A stretch of DNA of 64,000 nucleotides from a virus, in the IMG/VR virus record IMGVR_UViG_3300005841_000032, positions 46,428-110,427 of that record. The stretch is one strand, 5' to 3'. The position numbers and the translations under genes are program-made. This document shows, in pieces, positions 51,788 to 60,467 of the stretch (position 1 is its first letter; every line of letters begins with the position of its first letter). The notes beneath the pieces were generated by a model. It was not told the DNA's origin. It did no database searches and worked only from the letters and a program-made list of their open reading frames with translations.

Positions 51788-51966
51788 TACTTCTTTATTT
51801 CAGGCCAACTCCAATTATATAAATCATTTCCAAATGCAGATTTTTTATATTGCATTTTATCTGCTCCAAAACTTTCCCAATCTATATAAGTGCCCATTTC
51901 ATATTCATCGCTTGAATTCACATTCTTACGATCACCATAATCATGTCCACATAAGCGTAACATCAT
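51787..51966 (-). CDS. Unknown small protein
   Basis: 59 residues (MMLRLCGHDYGDRK, ending NWSWPEIKK). Start and stop overlap both neighbours, which supports its being real. It may carry CGHDYG-type metal ligands. Not recognised. Confidence 0.5.
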   Translation of the reverse strand: MMLRLCGHDYGDRKNVNSSDEYEMGTYIDWESFGADKMQYKKSAFGNDLYNWSWPEIKK

Positions 51967-52159
51967 TTATGCTTACCACCATATTTCTAAATACAAGTAG
52001 CCAGATACCATTTAAACCAATGGCGGCTAATGTGTGATACAGAATTGATTTACTGTTTCTTGCTCTACTTACAAGGGTAAAACTTGCGTTTTGTACAACA
52101 ACAAGTAAAAATAGAATTATGATTTCTTTCATATTTATTGATTTCCGCCGCCTCCCCAA
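51941..52159 (-). CDS. Two-span membrane protein
   Basis: 72 residues with IIILFLLVVVQNASFTLV and IGLNGIWLLVFRNMVV as spans. A frame beginning at ATG residue 9 is also possible. Small membrane genes are frequent in this region, near the endolysin. Confidence 0.5.
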   Translation of the reverse strand: MGRRRKSINMKEIIILFLLVVVQNASFTLVSRARNSKSILYHTLAAIGLNGIWLLVFRNMVVSINDVTLMWT

Positions 52160-52420
52160 TTATCTGATTTGCTTATTATAGTTTCTATTGCTGGTTTATT
52201 CATCATTTCATCCCAATCTTTCCTAAACTGATCTACATTATCCAATTTTTCTAGTTTTCTTTCTAGTTCAATGCTATTAACTAAATAATAAGGAATTGAA
52301 CAAATAGGATTTTTTTCTAAATCATGAAAGTGAATAAAATTATTATCCCCAATGATAACCAAACGCTTGAATAATTTTTTCTGGCGCGTAATATTTAAAT
52401 GTCACTTTGTATTCATTCAT
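52135..52420 (-). CDS. Unknown protein, frameshifted in this sequence
   Basis: ATG 52418-52420 overlaps the upstream stop (ATGA). The frame MNEYKVTFKYYAPEK breaks in a run of six A (52375-52380); with five A it continues as LFKRLVIIGDNNFIHFHD to SDNWGGGGNQ-stop. A cut at 52362 would drop the first 20 residues. Full length about 94 residues. Confidence 0.55.
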
Positions 52421-52653
52421 ACTCGCGTTCTTATTTTATCTGTTAATAGTGTTACTAATTCAAACAAAACTTTCAATCTTTCTAGCGCCTCATAGCCACC
52501 CACTTCACGATTTCTAAATAGTTCTTCTACTAATGCTATTTCTGCCCCTATTCTTTCAATTCCTAATAAAACTTCTACCGTCAAAGCATCATCTTCATTA
52601 ACTTCCGTTGCTGCTTTGTATTCTTTATGCAGATCAATTTCTTCTTCGTCCAT
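52417..52653 (-). CDS. Small acidic helical protein
   Basis: 78 residues (MDEEEIDLHKEYKAATEV and then helical with ALERLKVLFELVTLL). 2 bp after the endolysin gene. Function unknown. Confidence 0.55.
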   Translation of the reverse strand: MDEEEIDLHKEYKAATEVNEDDALTVEVLLGIERIGAEIALVEELFRNREVGGYEALERLKVLFELVTLLTDKIRTRV

Positions 52654-52654
52654 T

Positions 52655-53296
52655 TTATATCAAAGGTAATGTTTTTACTACATTTAAATCTACTTGTCCA
52701 GAAATTCCATTTACACTTCCTTTTGCAGTCCATTGCCACATAATCCAATCATTCCAACCAATAGGTGGTTTTGGCAACTTTAACTTTTCAAAAGTGGAAT
52801 CTAAAACATAATTATTGTTTCTATCTAATGGGTAACCTGACAGCCAAAGAGGCAATCTACCAAGTCTATGTGTCGGGTTTAAATATGAATTAAGAAAGCC
52901 AGCGCTAGAATATAAAACGCATTTCCAATTCAATATTTCACAGTAAGTTTCAATCCACTGTTCTACCTCTGATTTATTTAGATTTACTTCATTTGTTTCT
53001 ACATCAATAACTGGCAATAAATCAACTTTAATATCTTTAGTTGTTTTCAAGAAAAATTCAGCTTCTTTCTTGGCATCTTCTTTTTCATTAGGGTCATTCA
53101 ATGAAGCAAAATGATACAGACCTACTTTCAATCCGGCTTTCTTAGCATTGGTGAAATTTTCTACAAATTTATTATCTATACTATCAACTCCCTGAGAATG
53201 TTTTACATAAACAAATTCATAGCCACTTGCTTTAACTTTATTGAAGTCAATAGCATATTTACAATTCCATTTCGATACATCGATTCCCTTTATCAT
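52655..53296 (-). CDS. GH25 endolysin (lysozyme)
   Basis: 213 residues, the full length of a single GH25 domain. GIDVSKWN at residues 4-11 with the first catalytic-area Asp, VIDVETN at 96-102 (Asp98, Glu100 the acid pair), VGLYHFA at 58-64, and WQWTAKGSVNGISGQVDLN near the C-terminus. It cuts the glycan of peptidoglycan. No signal peptide, so export needs the holin. Genes for membrane proteins around it fit a lysis module. Confidence 0.93.
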   Translation of the reverse strand: MIKGIDVSKWNCKYAIDFNKVKASGYEFVYVKHSQGVDSIDNKFVENFTNAKKAGLKVGLYHFASLNDPNEKEDAKKEAEFFLKTTKDIKVDLLPVIDVETNEVNLNKSEVEQWIETYCEILNWKCVLYSSAGFLNSYLNPTHRLGRLPLWLSGYPLDRNNNYVLDSTFEKLKLPKPPIGWNDWIMWQWTAKGSVNGISGQVDLNVVKTLPLI

Positions 53297-53484
53297 TATT
53301 CTATCATGTTATCTTTATATACTTGCCAGTCTTCGATGCTTTGCGGGTAATTATTTCTATCCTCTATTAGCTGTAGATTAGCATTTATATAGTCTAAAAA
53401 TACTTTGTGACCATATTCCTTTACTTTATTCTTAATTTCTACAGAAGTTTCGTCAATTATTCTTTGCGCTACCTCACTTCTCAT
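53296..53484 (-). CDS. Unknown small helical protein
   Basis: 62 residues (RIIDETSVEIKNKVKEYGHK). Overlaps both neighbours by 1-4 bp in a lysis-type operon. No domain recognised. Confidence 0.55.
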   Translation of the reverse strand: MRSEVAQRIIDETSVEIKNKVKEYGHKVFLDYINANLQLIEDRNNYPQSIEDWQVYKDNMIE

Positions 53485-54056
53485 AGCTCATTTATTATTT
53501 TCTGATATATTTCCTGATCATGTATTTTTATGTACCCTAACTTTCGTTCAAAGTTAAATAACTTCTTTTTATTTTCCAAGCAATCATGCTCCCATATTAC
53601 GTGTCCACTATCACTTGCGCCCATTGATTCAAGAAAAATATTATTCTTATCCCAAATCAATTCTGTCTTTCCTAGATTCTTACAACGCCTTTGCGAGATT
53701 GTGTGCGAATGACTAAGTGGTAAATCAGTTCTACCGGTTGCCTCACAATATTGTTCTCGCTCATTATCTATTTCATCACAAACTATTCTATACCTACTTA
53801 CTATTTCGACTTGCGTGACCAACTCCCCATTGCTACAACGAAATTTGTTTTCTCTCTTTGTTCGACTCTTTCTTGACGATCTTTTTTGAATTGATCTAAA
53901 TTCTCTTTCAATTTCTCTTGTTGCTTCTCTATCTTCTTTTCCTTGCACTTGCAATTTATGCATTTGCAATCTTTCTTGATTGTGTTTTTGGCAGAGTTTG
54001 TATTTTTTGTTGACGACATATTTGCTATTACAAGTGAGGCATCTTACTTCTTCCAT
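53481..54056 (-). CDS. Zinc-knuckle HNH-like nuclease
   Basis: 191 residues. N-terminal zinc knuckle (CLTCNSKYVV, CQKHNQ) then a basic stretch (RSIQKRSSRKSRTKRENK) and a C-terminal part with YCEATGRTDLPLSHSHTISQRRC and NIFLES, an HNH-type arrangement with SHSH as the His pair and Asn in the final strand. May be a structure-specific or homing nuclease. Confidence 0.55.
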   Translation of the reverse strand: MEEVRCLTCNSKYVVNKKYKLCQKHNQERLQMHKLQVQGKEDREATREIEREFRSIQKRSSRKSRTKRENKFRCSNGELVTQVEIVSRYRIVCDEIDNEREQYCEATGRTDLPLSHSHTISQRRCKNLGKTELIWDKNNIFLESMGASDSGHVIWEHDCLENKKKLFNFERKLGYIKIHDQEIYQKIINEL

Positions 54057-54310
54057 CCAATAAAATTTGCGGTATCTGCAACCCTTTCATAAGTTTCTAT
54101 TTCGTTCAATTCTTTCCAGCGTGTTTCATATCGCTTTAATTGAAATACTGCTGATTCTTGTAATTTATAATATATTTCTTCATTTACTTTATTGTCAAGC
54201 GATTTTAGATGCAAGTCTGCAAGATACTTTATTTGCTCACTAATTCGCTTCTGCAAAAACTTCTTATCATTCCAAAGATCTGTTTTCATTTTTTGAACGT
54301 CTTTCTCCAT
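54044..54310 (-). CDS. Unknown helical protein
   Basis: 88 residues, helical throughout (WNDKKFLQKRISEQIKYLADL) with coiled-coil character. Overlaps neighbouring genes by 13-25 bp. Function unknown. Confidence 0.5.
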   Translation of the reverse strand: MEKDVQKMKTDLWNDKKFLQKRISEQIKYLADLHLKSLDNKVNEEIYYKLQESAVFQLKRYETRWKELNEIETYERVADTANFIGWKK

Positions 54311-54489
54311 ACTATATAATCACCTATTAATATTACAATACTAATTCCAAAAAGAACACACTCTATGCCCCACCATTCAGGTTTATTAAAAGGACTTATA
54401 ACATGAGCCAAAAACACAAATACATGAGCTGCCGCAAAGAAGCGAATCCAAATCTTACCATTTGTTATAAAATATTTCCAAAAGCTCAT
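54286..54489 (-). CDS. Two-span membrane protein
   Basis: 67 residues from ATG 54487-54489 (MSFWKYFITNGKIWIRF). A longer start overlaps the basic peptide gene and is less likely. Two hydrophobic segments (FFAAAHVFVFLAHV; VLFGISIVILIGDYIV). Possible lysis accessory protein. Confidence 0.5.
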   Translation of the reverse strand: MSFWKYFITNGKIWIRFFAAAHVFVFLAHVISPFNKPEWWGIECVLFGISIVILIGDYIVWRKTFKK

Positions 54490-54494
54490 AGTTA

Positions 54495-54587
54495 TTATTT
54501 TTCGTAGTACATCCAATCAGTTTCCTTGCCAGTCCACCCTTTAACTCGCTTACCTCTTTTTACCTTATGTAACTTTAACCGTTTCAA
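54495..54587 (-). CDS. Tiny basic peptide, TTG start
   Basis: 30 residues: KRLKLHKVKRGKRVKGW then TGKETDWMYYEK. TTG at 54585-54587 overlaps the TGA of the gene upstream (TTGA), the coupling used elsewhere in this genome. Basic and short; could bind nucleic acid. Confidence 0.45.
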   Translation of the reverse strand: MKRLKLHKVKRGKRVKGWTGKETDWMYYEK

Positions 54588-55177
54588 TTTACTGTATAAT
54601 CAGTTATAAAATCAGTTCCATTTTCTTTTTTGCCACCTATATGCTGTTTTTGCTGCAAGTACTCTTCGGGTGTCATTTTAAAATAACTTTTAAAATGATC
54701 GCCTACTATCTTTTTATTTTTGTTAGTTAATTCCCAAGCGAAACGAATATGTCTAAAGAGAGGCGTCTCTCCATCATCAAATATAAGAAGATTTCTAAAC
54801 AGTTCGTCTATAGCTTTATATTCATTATAAGCAAACAATGAGGCCTGTCGCAAATTAAATACCTCTAATTTGTTTATTTTCAGCGTTTCTTTATTGTTTT
54901 CAAACAAAATAATGTTTTCCTTATGTATTGCTCTCACTTCCTCATCCATCATTATTGTTTTCTGTCTCTCTTTAAGGGTTTGCCAATACATTTCTTCTAA
55001 TTTTTTGGAAGCCTCGTTTAACGCATTTGTTTTATCTCTAATCAATTCTGCGTTTGACCCTATCCAATCTACTAGTTTGTCGTTATCTTTTAATTCTGAC
55101 CGTCTAATGAGCTTAAAAATAGCAAATAAAGCCGTTGAATACCCAATGAATAGGAATATGACAAATTCTACGCTCAT
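54584..55177 (-). CDS. Membrane-anchored helical protein
   Basis: 197 residues. One N-terminal span FVIFLFIGYSTALFAIFKLI then helical coiled-coil (KTNALNEASKKLEEMYWQTL) and a charged tail. Type II-like membrane topology with a long cytoplasmic or periplasmic helical part, as in spanin-like lysis proteins. Confidence 0.5.
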   Translation of the reverse strand: MSVEFVIFLFIGYSTALFAIFKLIRRSELKDNDKLVDWIGSNAELIRDKTNALNEASKKLEEMYWQTLKERQKTIMMDEEVRAIHKENIILFENNKETLKINKLEVFNLRQASLFAYNEYKAIDELFRNLLIFDDGETPLFRHIRFAWELTNKNKKIVGDHFKSYFKMTPEEYLQQKQHIGGKKENGTDFITDYTVN

Positions 55178-55356
55178 GGAAGTAATTCGTCACCTGCATT
55201 TTCTAAATCTGATCCAGCCGATTCCAGTAATTCCTTGGTTGCGTCTGGAACTTCACCCGTCACCACACTAGCTGCATCCTTTACAATAGCCACTGGCGTT
55301 AAAACTACTTTAACTGTTGCCGTTGCTATATTAGTCACAAAATCAAATAACCCCAT
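55174..55356 (-). CDS. Small amphipathic protein
   Basis: 60 residues. FDFVTNIATATVKVVLTPV and then VKDAASVVTGEVPDATKELL: amphipathic helices with Ala/Val faces, as in many phage genes of unknown role near lysis genes. Overlaps the next gene by 4 bp. Function unknown. Confidence 0.5.
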   Translation of the reverse strand: MGLFDFVTNIATATVKVVLTPVAIVKDAASVVTGEVPDATKELLESAGSDLENAGDELLP

Positions 55357-55359
55357 ATT

Positions 55360-56070
55360 TTAATCAATTAGTTTTTCAGTTACTATTCCTCCACCAACTC
55401 CTAACAGGAACCAATGATACCATTTCAATTTCTTTTCTTCTTTCACAACCACTGCTTCAAATTTACCTACTTTCATATTTGGATCACCAAACTTTAAATC
55501 GGCCACTAATTGTTTTTTTCTAAAAACCTTACCCTTTTCTCGTGGCATTTTCTTTCTATACGTTGTTAAATCAAATCCACCTAAATCATATTGATATTCA
55601 ACTATTACTACATTATCAGAAAGGTAATAATCTTCATTTATTGTTAAATATTTATTAGACCAACTAAAGTTTTTAAAATCAATAGTATCTCTTACCCCTG
55701 CTTTATCTACAAATCTAATTGAATCTTTCCACTTAACACTATCTTTTCCTTTAAATCCAGCCTTACCTTTCCAAAATCCCACAAGGTTTTTCAAATTTCC
55801 CACTTGCCCTATTAACTCTTCTTTACTAGTTCCATTTTCTTCTGCCAATCTTTTCAGGTCTCTTATGGTCAATTCCTGAACCGATACTTGATGAATCAAT
55901 TCACCATGTCTGTTAATATAGGTTCTGGCAATATGAAATGCACTATCCTTTGCATTAGACGCATTTACTACTTCATTGCTTTTACTTTTACAAGTCTTTA
56001 CGCTAATCGCAACCATTGCAATTAGTATAAAGATTGCTATTTCACGCCAATACTTTTTAATGATTTCCAT
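55360..56070 (-). CDS. Spanin-like membrane protein
   Basis: 236 residues. N-terminal span (IAIFILIAMVAISVKTC, residues 10-27) followed by a helical region and a beta-rich centre, with a second hydrophobic end (WYHWFLLGVGGGIVTEKL). Bacteroidota phages carry similar proteins next to endolysin genes. Spanin role inferred from topology. Confidence 0.55.
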   Translation of the reverse strand: MEIIKKYWREIAIFILIAMVAISVKTCKSKSNEVVNASNAKDSAFHIARTYINRHGELIHQVSVQELTIRDLKRLAEENGTSKEELIGQVGNLKNLVGFWKGKAGFKGKDSVKWKDSIRFVDKAGVRDTIDFKNFSWSNKYLTINEDYYLSDNVVIVEYQYDLGGFDLTTYRKKMPREKGKVFRKKQLVADLKFGDPNMKVGKFEAVVVKEEKKLKWYHWFLLGVGGGIVTEKLID

Positions 56071-56333
56071 GTTATAATGTGATATATTCCCTCTTTAGAT
56101 TTTTCTAATGATTCTACTTCCAAATTAACCTCACTTAATAAATCAATTGTTTCTTTAGATAGCTTTCTATAAACGTTTAACTTTTTCTCTTTAGCCACTT
56201 TAGGCTCTGTCTTAATACATTTGCGAATCGTATCGCAAACAAAATCAGCTTCTATTTCATAAATTGATTTTTCATCTTCTTTTACCGGTTTCAATTTTTG
56301 GGCTTCTAAATCAGCTTTTGACAATTTGTTCAT
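56037..56333 (-). CDS. Unknown protein upstream of spanin-like gene
   Basis: 98 residues, helical and acidic/basic (YEIEADFVCDTIRKCIKTE). GTATTTTTAA box exactly 4 nt before its ATG. Overlaps the next gene by 34 bp. Function unknown. Confidence 0.5.
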   Translation of the reverse strand: MNKLSKADLEAQKLKPVKEDEKSIYEIEADFVCDTIRKCIKTEPKVAKEKKLNVYRKLSKETIDLLSEVNLEVESLEKSKEGIYHIITWKSLKSIGVK

Positions 56334-56337
56334 AATT

Positions 56338-56347
56338 TTAAAAATAC
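56338..56347 (-). promoter_or_regulatory. GTATTTTTAA box 4 nt before ATG
   Basis: Box is followed by AATT and the ATG at 56333. It lies just after the stop of the phosphoesterase gene. Confidence 0.6.
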
Positions 56348-56350
56348 GGT

Positions 56351-56980
56351 TTATATGTCGAAAACTATTGGTTCATTTACAAGTCTATAATTTTCATTTA
56401 ATACGCTTGCGTTTACAAAATGAGTGTTGGGAGACAATAACTTACCATACGCTTCATGTATGTGCCCAAATAAATGAAATCTCGGTTTTTTGTCTAAAAC
56501 GCTACGCAATAAATCTTCGCATCCACATTCTTGACTATTATCATTTTTATCTAAAATACTCTTTGGTGGACCATGTGTAATTAGTATATCAAGGTTTTCA
56601 GGTATATCGTCCCAATATTTCTTTATCTCTGCACCCCTATGAACATTAAACGCCCAATCAAAAAACCACGGTGTCACGGGTGAACCATATATTTTAATGC
56701 CATTTACTTCAACGCCTTCATCTTTAAGATAAATAATGCCTCTATTCATTAAAGCGCTATCTATTTCTTCCTGATCTGTCTCTTGGAAATACCAATCATG
56801 ATTCCCAGCTATAAAGATTTTATATAAAAAAGGCAATTGCTCAAACCAATTTAAAAATTCATAAACTTCTTGTTTGTATCCTCTACTAGTTACGTCTCCA
56901 CAATGAATAATACAATCACATTTTGGCAATACCAATTTATTATGCTGACCATGTGTGTCGGAAATTACAACCACCCTCAT
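56351..56980 (-). CDS. Calcineurin-like metallophosphoesterase
   Basis: 209 residues, complete. Metal motifs in order: ISDTHG (Asp8, His10), IHCGDV (Asp29), AGNHDW (Asn60, His61), ITHGPP (His near 135), FGHIHE (His pair near 168). Small single-domain phosphoesterase, likely nucleotidase or phosphatase acting on phage or host nucleotides. A second member of the superfamily is at 60468. Confidence 0.88.
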   Translation of the reverse strand: MRVVVISDTHGQHNKLVLPKCDCIIHCGDVTSRGYKQEVYEFLNWFEQLPFLYKIFIAGNHDWYFQETDQEEIDSALMNRGIIYLKDEGVEVNGIKIYGSPVTPWFFDWAFNVHRGAEIKKYWDDIPENLDILITHGPPKSILDKNDNSQECGCEDLLRSVLDKKPRFHLFGHIHEAYGKLLSPNTHFVNASVLNENYRLVNEPIVFDI

Positions 56981-56981
56981 A

Positions 56982-57956
56982 TTAATCGTTTCTATGTTTC
57001 TTCAATTTATCCCTTAGCTTATTCATCATGTTTTCTTGCAACTTGTCTTTTAATTGCTGCTCTGTTTTTTGCTCTATTTCTTTTGGGCGATTATCTATAA
57101 ATTTAGGGTCTTCTTTTATTACTTCTGGATAAGGCGTTATATCTTTAAATTTACCAACTACTTCTAGTGGCATTTCTTCATATTCAATATCAATTGTTTT
57201 TGTTTTGTCTGTCTTCTTAATTTCTTCCACTATCTTCCGATTGCCACTTTCAATATCTATTTCTATTTTCTTCTGCTTTATAATTACTCGCTGAATACCG
57301 TTAATAGGAACTGTTCTTGCTTCTTGAATCAACTTAAGCATTTCTACTTTTTCTTCAAGGGAAAGATTATCTAAATTATACCCCGGTATTCCTCTATAAA
57401 TATCTCTTTCATTTCTTACAATAGTAGCCGTATCATCATTAAATTCTAATACCACTTTCTTGTCATGCAAACCTAACAATTCTTCTTTATACTGCAATGC
57501 TTTTATAGCATGCATATATTTTGTCATTATCTGCTGAATATCTTTTGGATTCTTTTTGTCCAATTCCATTCCGTGCCAAAATCCTTCCATTGCCATACAC
57601 TTTTGATATATATCTTCATATCTACTCATGTGAGTTTGAAAGGCGTATTCTCGATCTTTTAATAGGCTATTTTCAAAGAACTTATACGCATCTACACAAA
57701 GCTTCATGAACTTTGTTTCCGTCATTTGTTCGTCTTCTACGCAAAGAGTGGCGAATATCTCATTCGTTCTTAATCCATCTTTTATTAAATGATAAACGCG
57801 CTCTGCCAGCGCGTAATGTTCAGGTGTGTCGTTTACATGAACTTCATGACGTTCATAATTTCCTCTTTTCTGATCGTCATTTAGAAAGGTCTTTTGATAT
57901 TTTACTAATTCACCTTTCTTGTTCTTACCTTCTATTTTTACTTTAGATGGTTTCAT
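56982..57956 (-). CDS. Second small-terminase-like protein
   Basis: 324 residues from ATG 57954-57956, 3 nt after the previous stop. Residues about 120-190 (THMSRYEDIYQKC, then AIKALQYKEELLGLHDKK) match LHVERYEKIYAGLYE and ALRAKEKLLGFHKEG in the 59880 gene, the terminase small-subunit signature. The C-terminal half is charged (YEEMPLEVVGKFKD). It lies after the large terminase, so the two flank it. Confidence 0.6.
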   Translation of the reverse strand: MKPSKVKIEGKNKKGELVKYQKTFLNDDQKRGNYERHEVHVNDTPEHYALAERVYHLIKDGLRTNEIFATLCVEDEQMTETKFMKLCVDAYKFFENSLLKDREYAFQTHMSRYEDIYQKCMAMEGFWHGMELDKKNPKDIQQIMTKYMHAIKALQYKEELLGLHDKKVVLEFNDDTATIVRNERDIYRGIPGYNLDNLSLEEKVEMLKLIQEARTVPINGIQRVIIKQKKIEIDIESGNRKIVEEIKKTDKTKTIDIEYEEMPLEVVGKFKDITPYPEVIKEDPKFIDNRPKEIEQKTEQQLKDKLQENMMNKLRDKLKKHRND

Positions 57957-57958
57957 TT

Positions 57959-58201
57959 TTATCCAAACCAACCTTCAACTTTAATTGGCTTTCCCTTAGG
58001 CTTTGCTTTTTTGCCACGCCCTACTATTTCGCTTGCTTTCATTGCATCATTCATTTCTTCAAAATCCAATTTACTTTGAGCGTAAATTTCAATAATATCA
58101 AAATAAAACTCCAATATATTATTGTCATCTTTATCTTTTAAAAGATTTCGCAATCCACCGAATACTTTCTCAAATCGCTTGCTTCTCTTTTTCTTTTTCA
58201 T
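57959..58201 (-). CDS. Small basic protein
   Basis: 80 residues. Basic ends (KKKKRSKRFEKVFGG; GRGKKAKPKGKPIKVEGW) with a helical middle. Between large terminase and the second small-terminase-like gene. Possibly DNA-binding. Confidence 0.5.
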   Translation of the reverse strand: MKKKKRSKRFEKVFGGLRNLLKDKDDNNILEFYFDIIEIYAQSKLDFEEMNDAMKASEIVGRGKKAKPKGKPIKVEGWFG

Positions 58202-58211
58202 ATAATTGACT

Positions 58212-58415
58212 TCAATCTAAATTTACCTTTGAAACATTGTTCAATAATTCATTAAGCTTTTCACATGATTCTTTGCTTAATCTATTTCCTCTTTCACTAT
58301 ACCATTCACAATTATCTGATTCGTAAAAAGCAAGTTGAGTAATTTCAATACCTCCTTCTTGAACAGATCCGCATACTACAAATGGAATCAATTTATTTAA
58401 TTTTTTAATAATCAT
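58212..58415 (-). CDS. Unknown small protein
   Basis: 67 residues, beta then helix (FVVCGSVQEGGIEITQLAF). Overlaps the terminase stop by 4 bp. No domain recognised. Confidence 0.5.
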   Translation of the reverse strand: MIIKKLNKLIPFVVCGSVQEGGIEITQLAFYESDNCEWYSERGNRLSKESCEKLNELLNNVSKVNLD

Positions 58416-59887
58416 ACAAATGCACTATAAAATTCATTCACTGGTATCAATTTATTCAAAGCGTATACTGTTACGTCTACCGCTTCATCATGTTGCGCTT
58501 TAGGAAATGCAGTTAAGTAAGTCAAGTACTGATCTACATAACTTCCATTTACTAATTTTACTCTTCTAGCTTCTACCATTCCCGATACACTTGTTGCTCT
58601 TGCTACCTTATCGTCTTTTAAGAAGTCGCCAGTTATTTCAATTACATTCAACTTAGTTGCCGCTTTCATTTGTTGTGCTACTGACTTTCCATTCGCTTTA
58701 GGTTCAATATATATACAACTATTAAAAGTATAACCTGTCTGCTGTATATATTTCGGCAAAAAGTCAAGCAATTTAGGAAACTCCATTTTAACTTCCAAAA
58801 AATTAATAACATATATATCATTTCCCTTTTTAAAACAAGCAAGGATGCCAGTAAAATCATTTTCCTCATCTTCCGTAAACGCAGTATCTATAAAGAAATG
58901 AATGGGGCTATTATTATGATCTCTACTGACTTGTTCTGGTTCCATAATATCAAACCACCTACGCTTAAATATATTACCTTCTAATGGAACTGGCCTTTGT
59001 TGAAATTGTCCAGCGAAATATAAACTGCCCTTCTTTCTTTCTCCATTTAATACTTGTTCTGAAAAACGACTTGCCCAAAATAATCCGCCTTGTTCATCGT
59101 AATACTTTTTCAAATCTTTAGGCATTACTATCTGTTCATCATATTCAGCCGGTATACAGATATGTTCACATTCTTCAGGCCTACCTTCTTTTGGGTCCAG
59201 CATATACCCAAATAAATCTTTTAGATGCAAACGTTGGGCCACATTAATGCGTGAACCTATTTCCAATTGATTAATACGATTTGAAATAGTTGAATTCCAT
59301 CTTTCTATTGCACTATCTCTTTCTTTATCTGATGCAGCTATTTTGGGACTTAACGCATCATCTCCCACCAAAAAATCCCCTCCCATTCCTGTAACTGTTC
59401 CGTCCAATCCAAATGCATATCTAAACCCACCAGCCGTATTTGCATAATGACCCGCTCCTGAAAGATCACTTCTTAATTGAACTTTCCCACCATACAATCT
59501 TTGATACCAAGCCGTTTGAATTAAATCTTTTGATTGACGTGCAAGATTAACAGCAATTGTATCTGAATAAGAAAAACTTAAAAATTTAAAACAAGGATTC
59601 AATGTCCACAACCACGGCAACCAAATAACAGTTACTATCATTGACTTAGAAGAACGAGGGGGAACATTTATTAAAATGTCCTTTAATCTTTTTTCTCCTC
59701 TTAAAACTCTTAATCCCTCTTCTTGTAGTCTGTCACAAAGAAACTTTGCATGCCAATTTTCATCATATTGCAATCCCGGATGCAATTGACAGAATGCAGC
59801 TTTGTAAAATTCATAGTAGGATTGTTTGTAAATTCTACGTTCAAGATTTATTTCTATCTTATTTAATATGCTAAAGTCTTCACCCAT
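58412..59887 (-). CDS. Terminase large subunit
   Basis: 491 residues. Walker A PPRSSKS at 76-82 (Ser-Ser in place of the usual Gly-containing loop), Walker B region FLVGDD at 172-177, then nuclease-domain acidic residues in FFIDTAF (Asp334), YIEPKANG (Glu395) and QHDEAVD (Asp468, Asp471). ATPase plus RNase H-like nuclease as in TerL of tailed phages. Pairs with the small-subunit gene just upstream (8-bp overlap). Confidence 0.93.
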   Translation of the reverse strand: MGEDFSILNKIEINLERRIYKQSYYEFYKAAFCQLHPGLQYDENWHAKFLCDRLQEEGLRVLRGEKRLKDILINVPPRSSKSMIVTVIWLPWLWTLNPCFKFLSFSYSDTIAVNLARQSKDLIQTAWYQRLYGGKVQLRSDLSGAGHYANTAGGFRYAFGLDGTVTGMGGDFLVGDDALSPKIAASDKERDSAIERWNSTISNRINQLEIGSRINVAQRLHLKDLFGYMLDPKEGRPEECEHICIPAEYDEQIVMPKDLKKYYDEQGGLFWASRFSEQVLNGERKKGSLYFAGQFQQRPVPLEGNIFKRRWFDIMEPEQVSRDHNNSPIHFFIDTAFTEDEENDFTGILACFKKGNDIYVINFLEVKMEFPKLLDFLPKYIQQTGYTFNSCIYIEPKANGKSVAQQMKAATKLNVIEITGDFLKDDKVARATSVSGMVEARRVKLVNGSYVDQYLTYLTAFPKAQHDEAVDVTVYALNKLIPVNEFYSAFV

Positions 59888-60464
59888 TCTTTTTAGGCCT
59901 ACCTCTTTTCTTTTTTGGCTTTTCCCCTATTTGTTTTTCTTCTTTTGATTGTGACAATTTCTTCTCCTTCTTTGCTTTTTGTAATAACTCACTTAACCTA
60001 TCTCGCTTTTCCTTATTCAACTTCATTACATCATATTCACTATTAACTGTTTGAAGTTGGACAGTAGATATTTCACCTTTCGATACTCGCATGTGGAATC
60101 CTTCTTTGTGAAATCCTAGCAATTTCTCTTTTGCTCTCAAAGCAGACATTGCTATACCATATGCTTTTATTTCATACAATCCAGCGTATATCTTTTCATA
60201 TCTCTCTACATGCAACGAAACAAGATTGTTTACCTCAAAATCTTTTCTTCCTCTTATTATAGCACGACAATGGCTAATAAAAGACTTTGCTGTATTATGT
60301 TGTATGCGGTATTTATTGATGACGTACTTTATTATTTCTTCTTGCTCTTTCCCCTCAAGCAAAAGAGATATTACATCATTCTCTTTTTGAAGTGCTAATA
60401 TTTTGTTTAACCTGCTTTGTTCTTGTTCAGGTTCAAATTGTTTATGTTGAAGTTTTTTAGACAC
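59880..60464 (-). CDS. Terminase small subunit with AT-hook
   Basis: 194 residues. Helical core with HTH-type start (KENDVISLLLEGKEQEEIIKY), the conserved RYEKIYAGLYEIKA and ALRAKEKLLGFHK, and a C-terminal KKKRGRPKKNG that is a classic AT-hook. Recognises the packaging site and passes DNA to the large subunit. Directly upstream of TerL. Confidence 0.75.
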   Translation of the reverse strand: MSKKLQHKQFEPEQEQSRLNKILALQKENDVISLLLEGKEQEEIIKYVINKYRIQHNTAKSFISHCRAIIRGRKDFEVNNLVSLHVERYEKIYAGLYEIKAYGIAMSALRAKEKLLGFHKEGFHMRVSKGEISTVQLQTVNSEYDVMKLNKEKRDRLSELLQKAKKEKKLSQSKEEKQIGEKPKKKRGRPKKNG

Positions 60465-60467
60465 ACG

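Noticed and set aside
53801-54019. 72-residue minus-strand frame inside the zinc-knuckle nuclease gene
   Set aside because: Fully contained in another frame of a better-supported gene, Lys/Glu low complexity.
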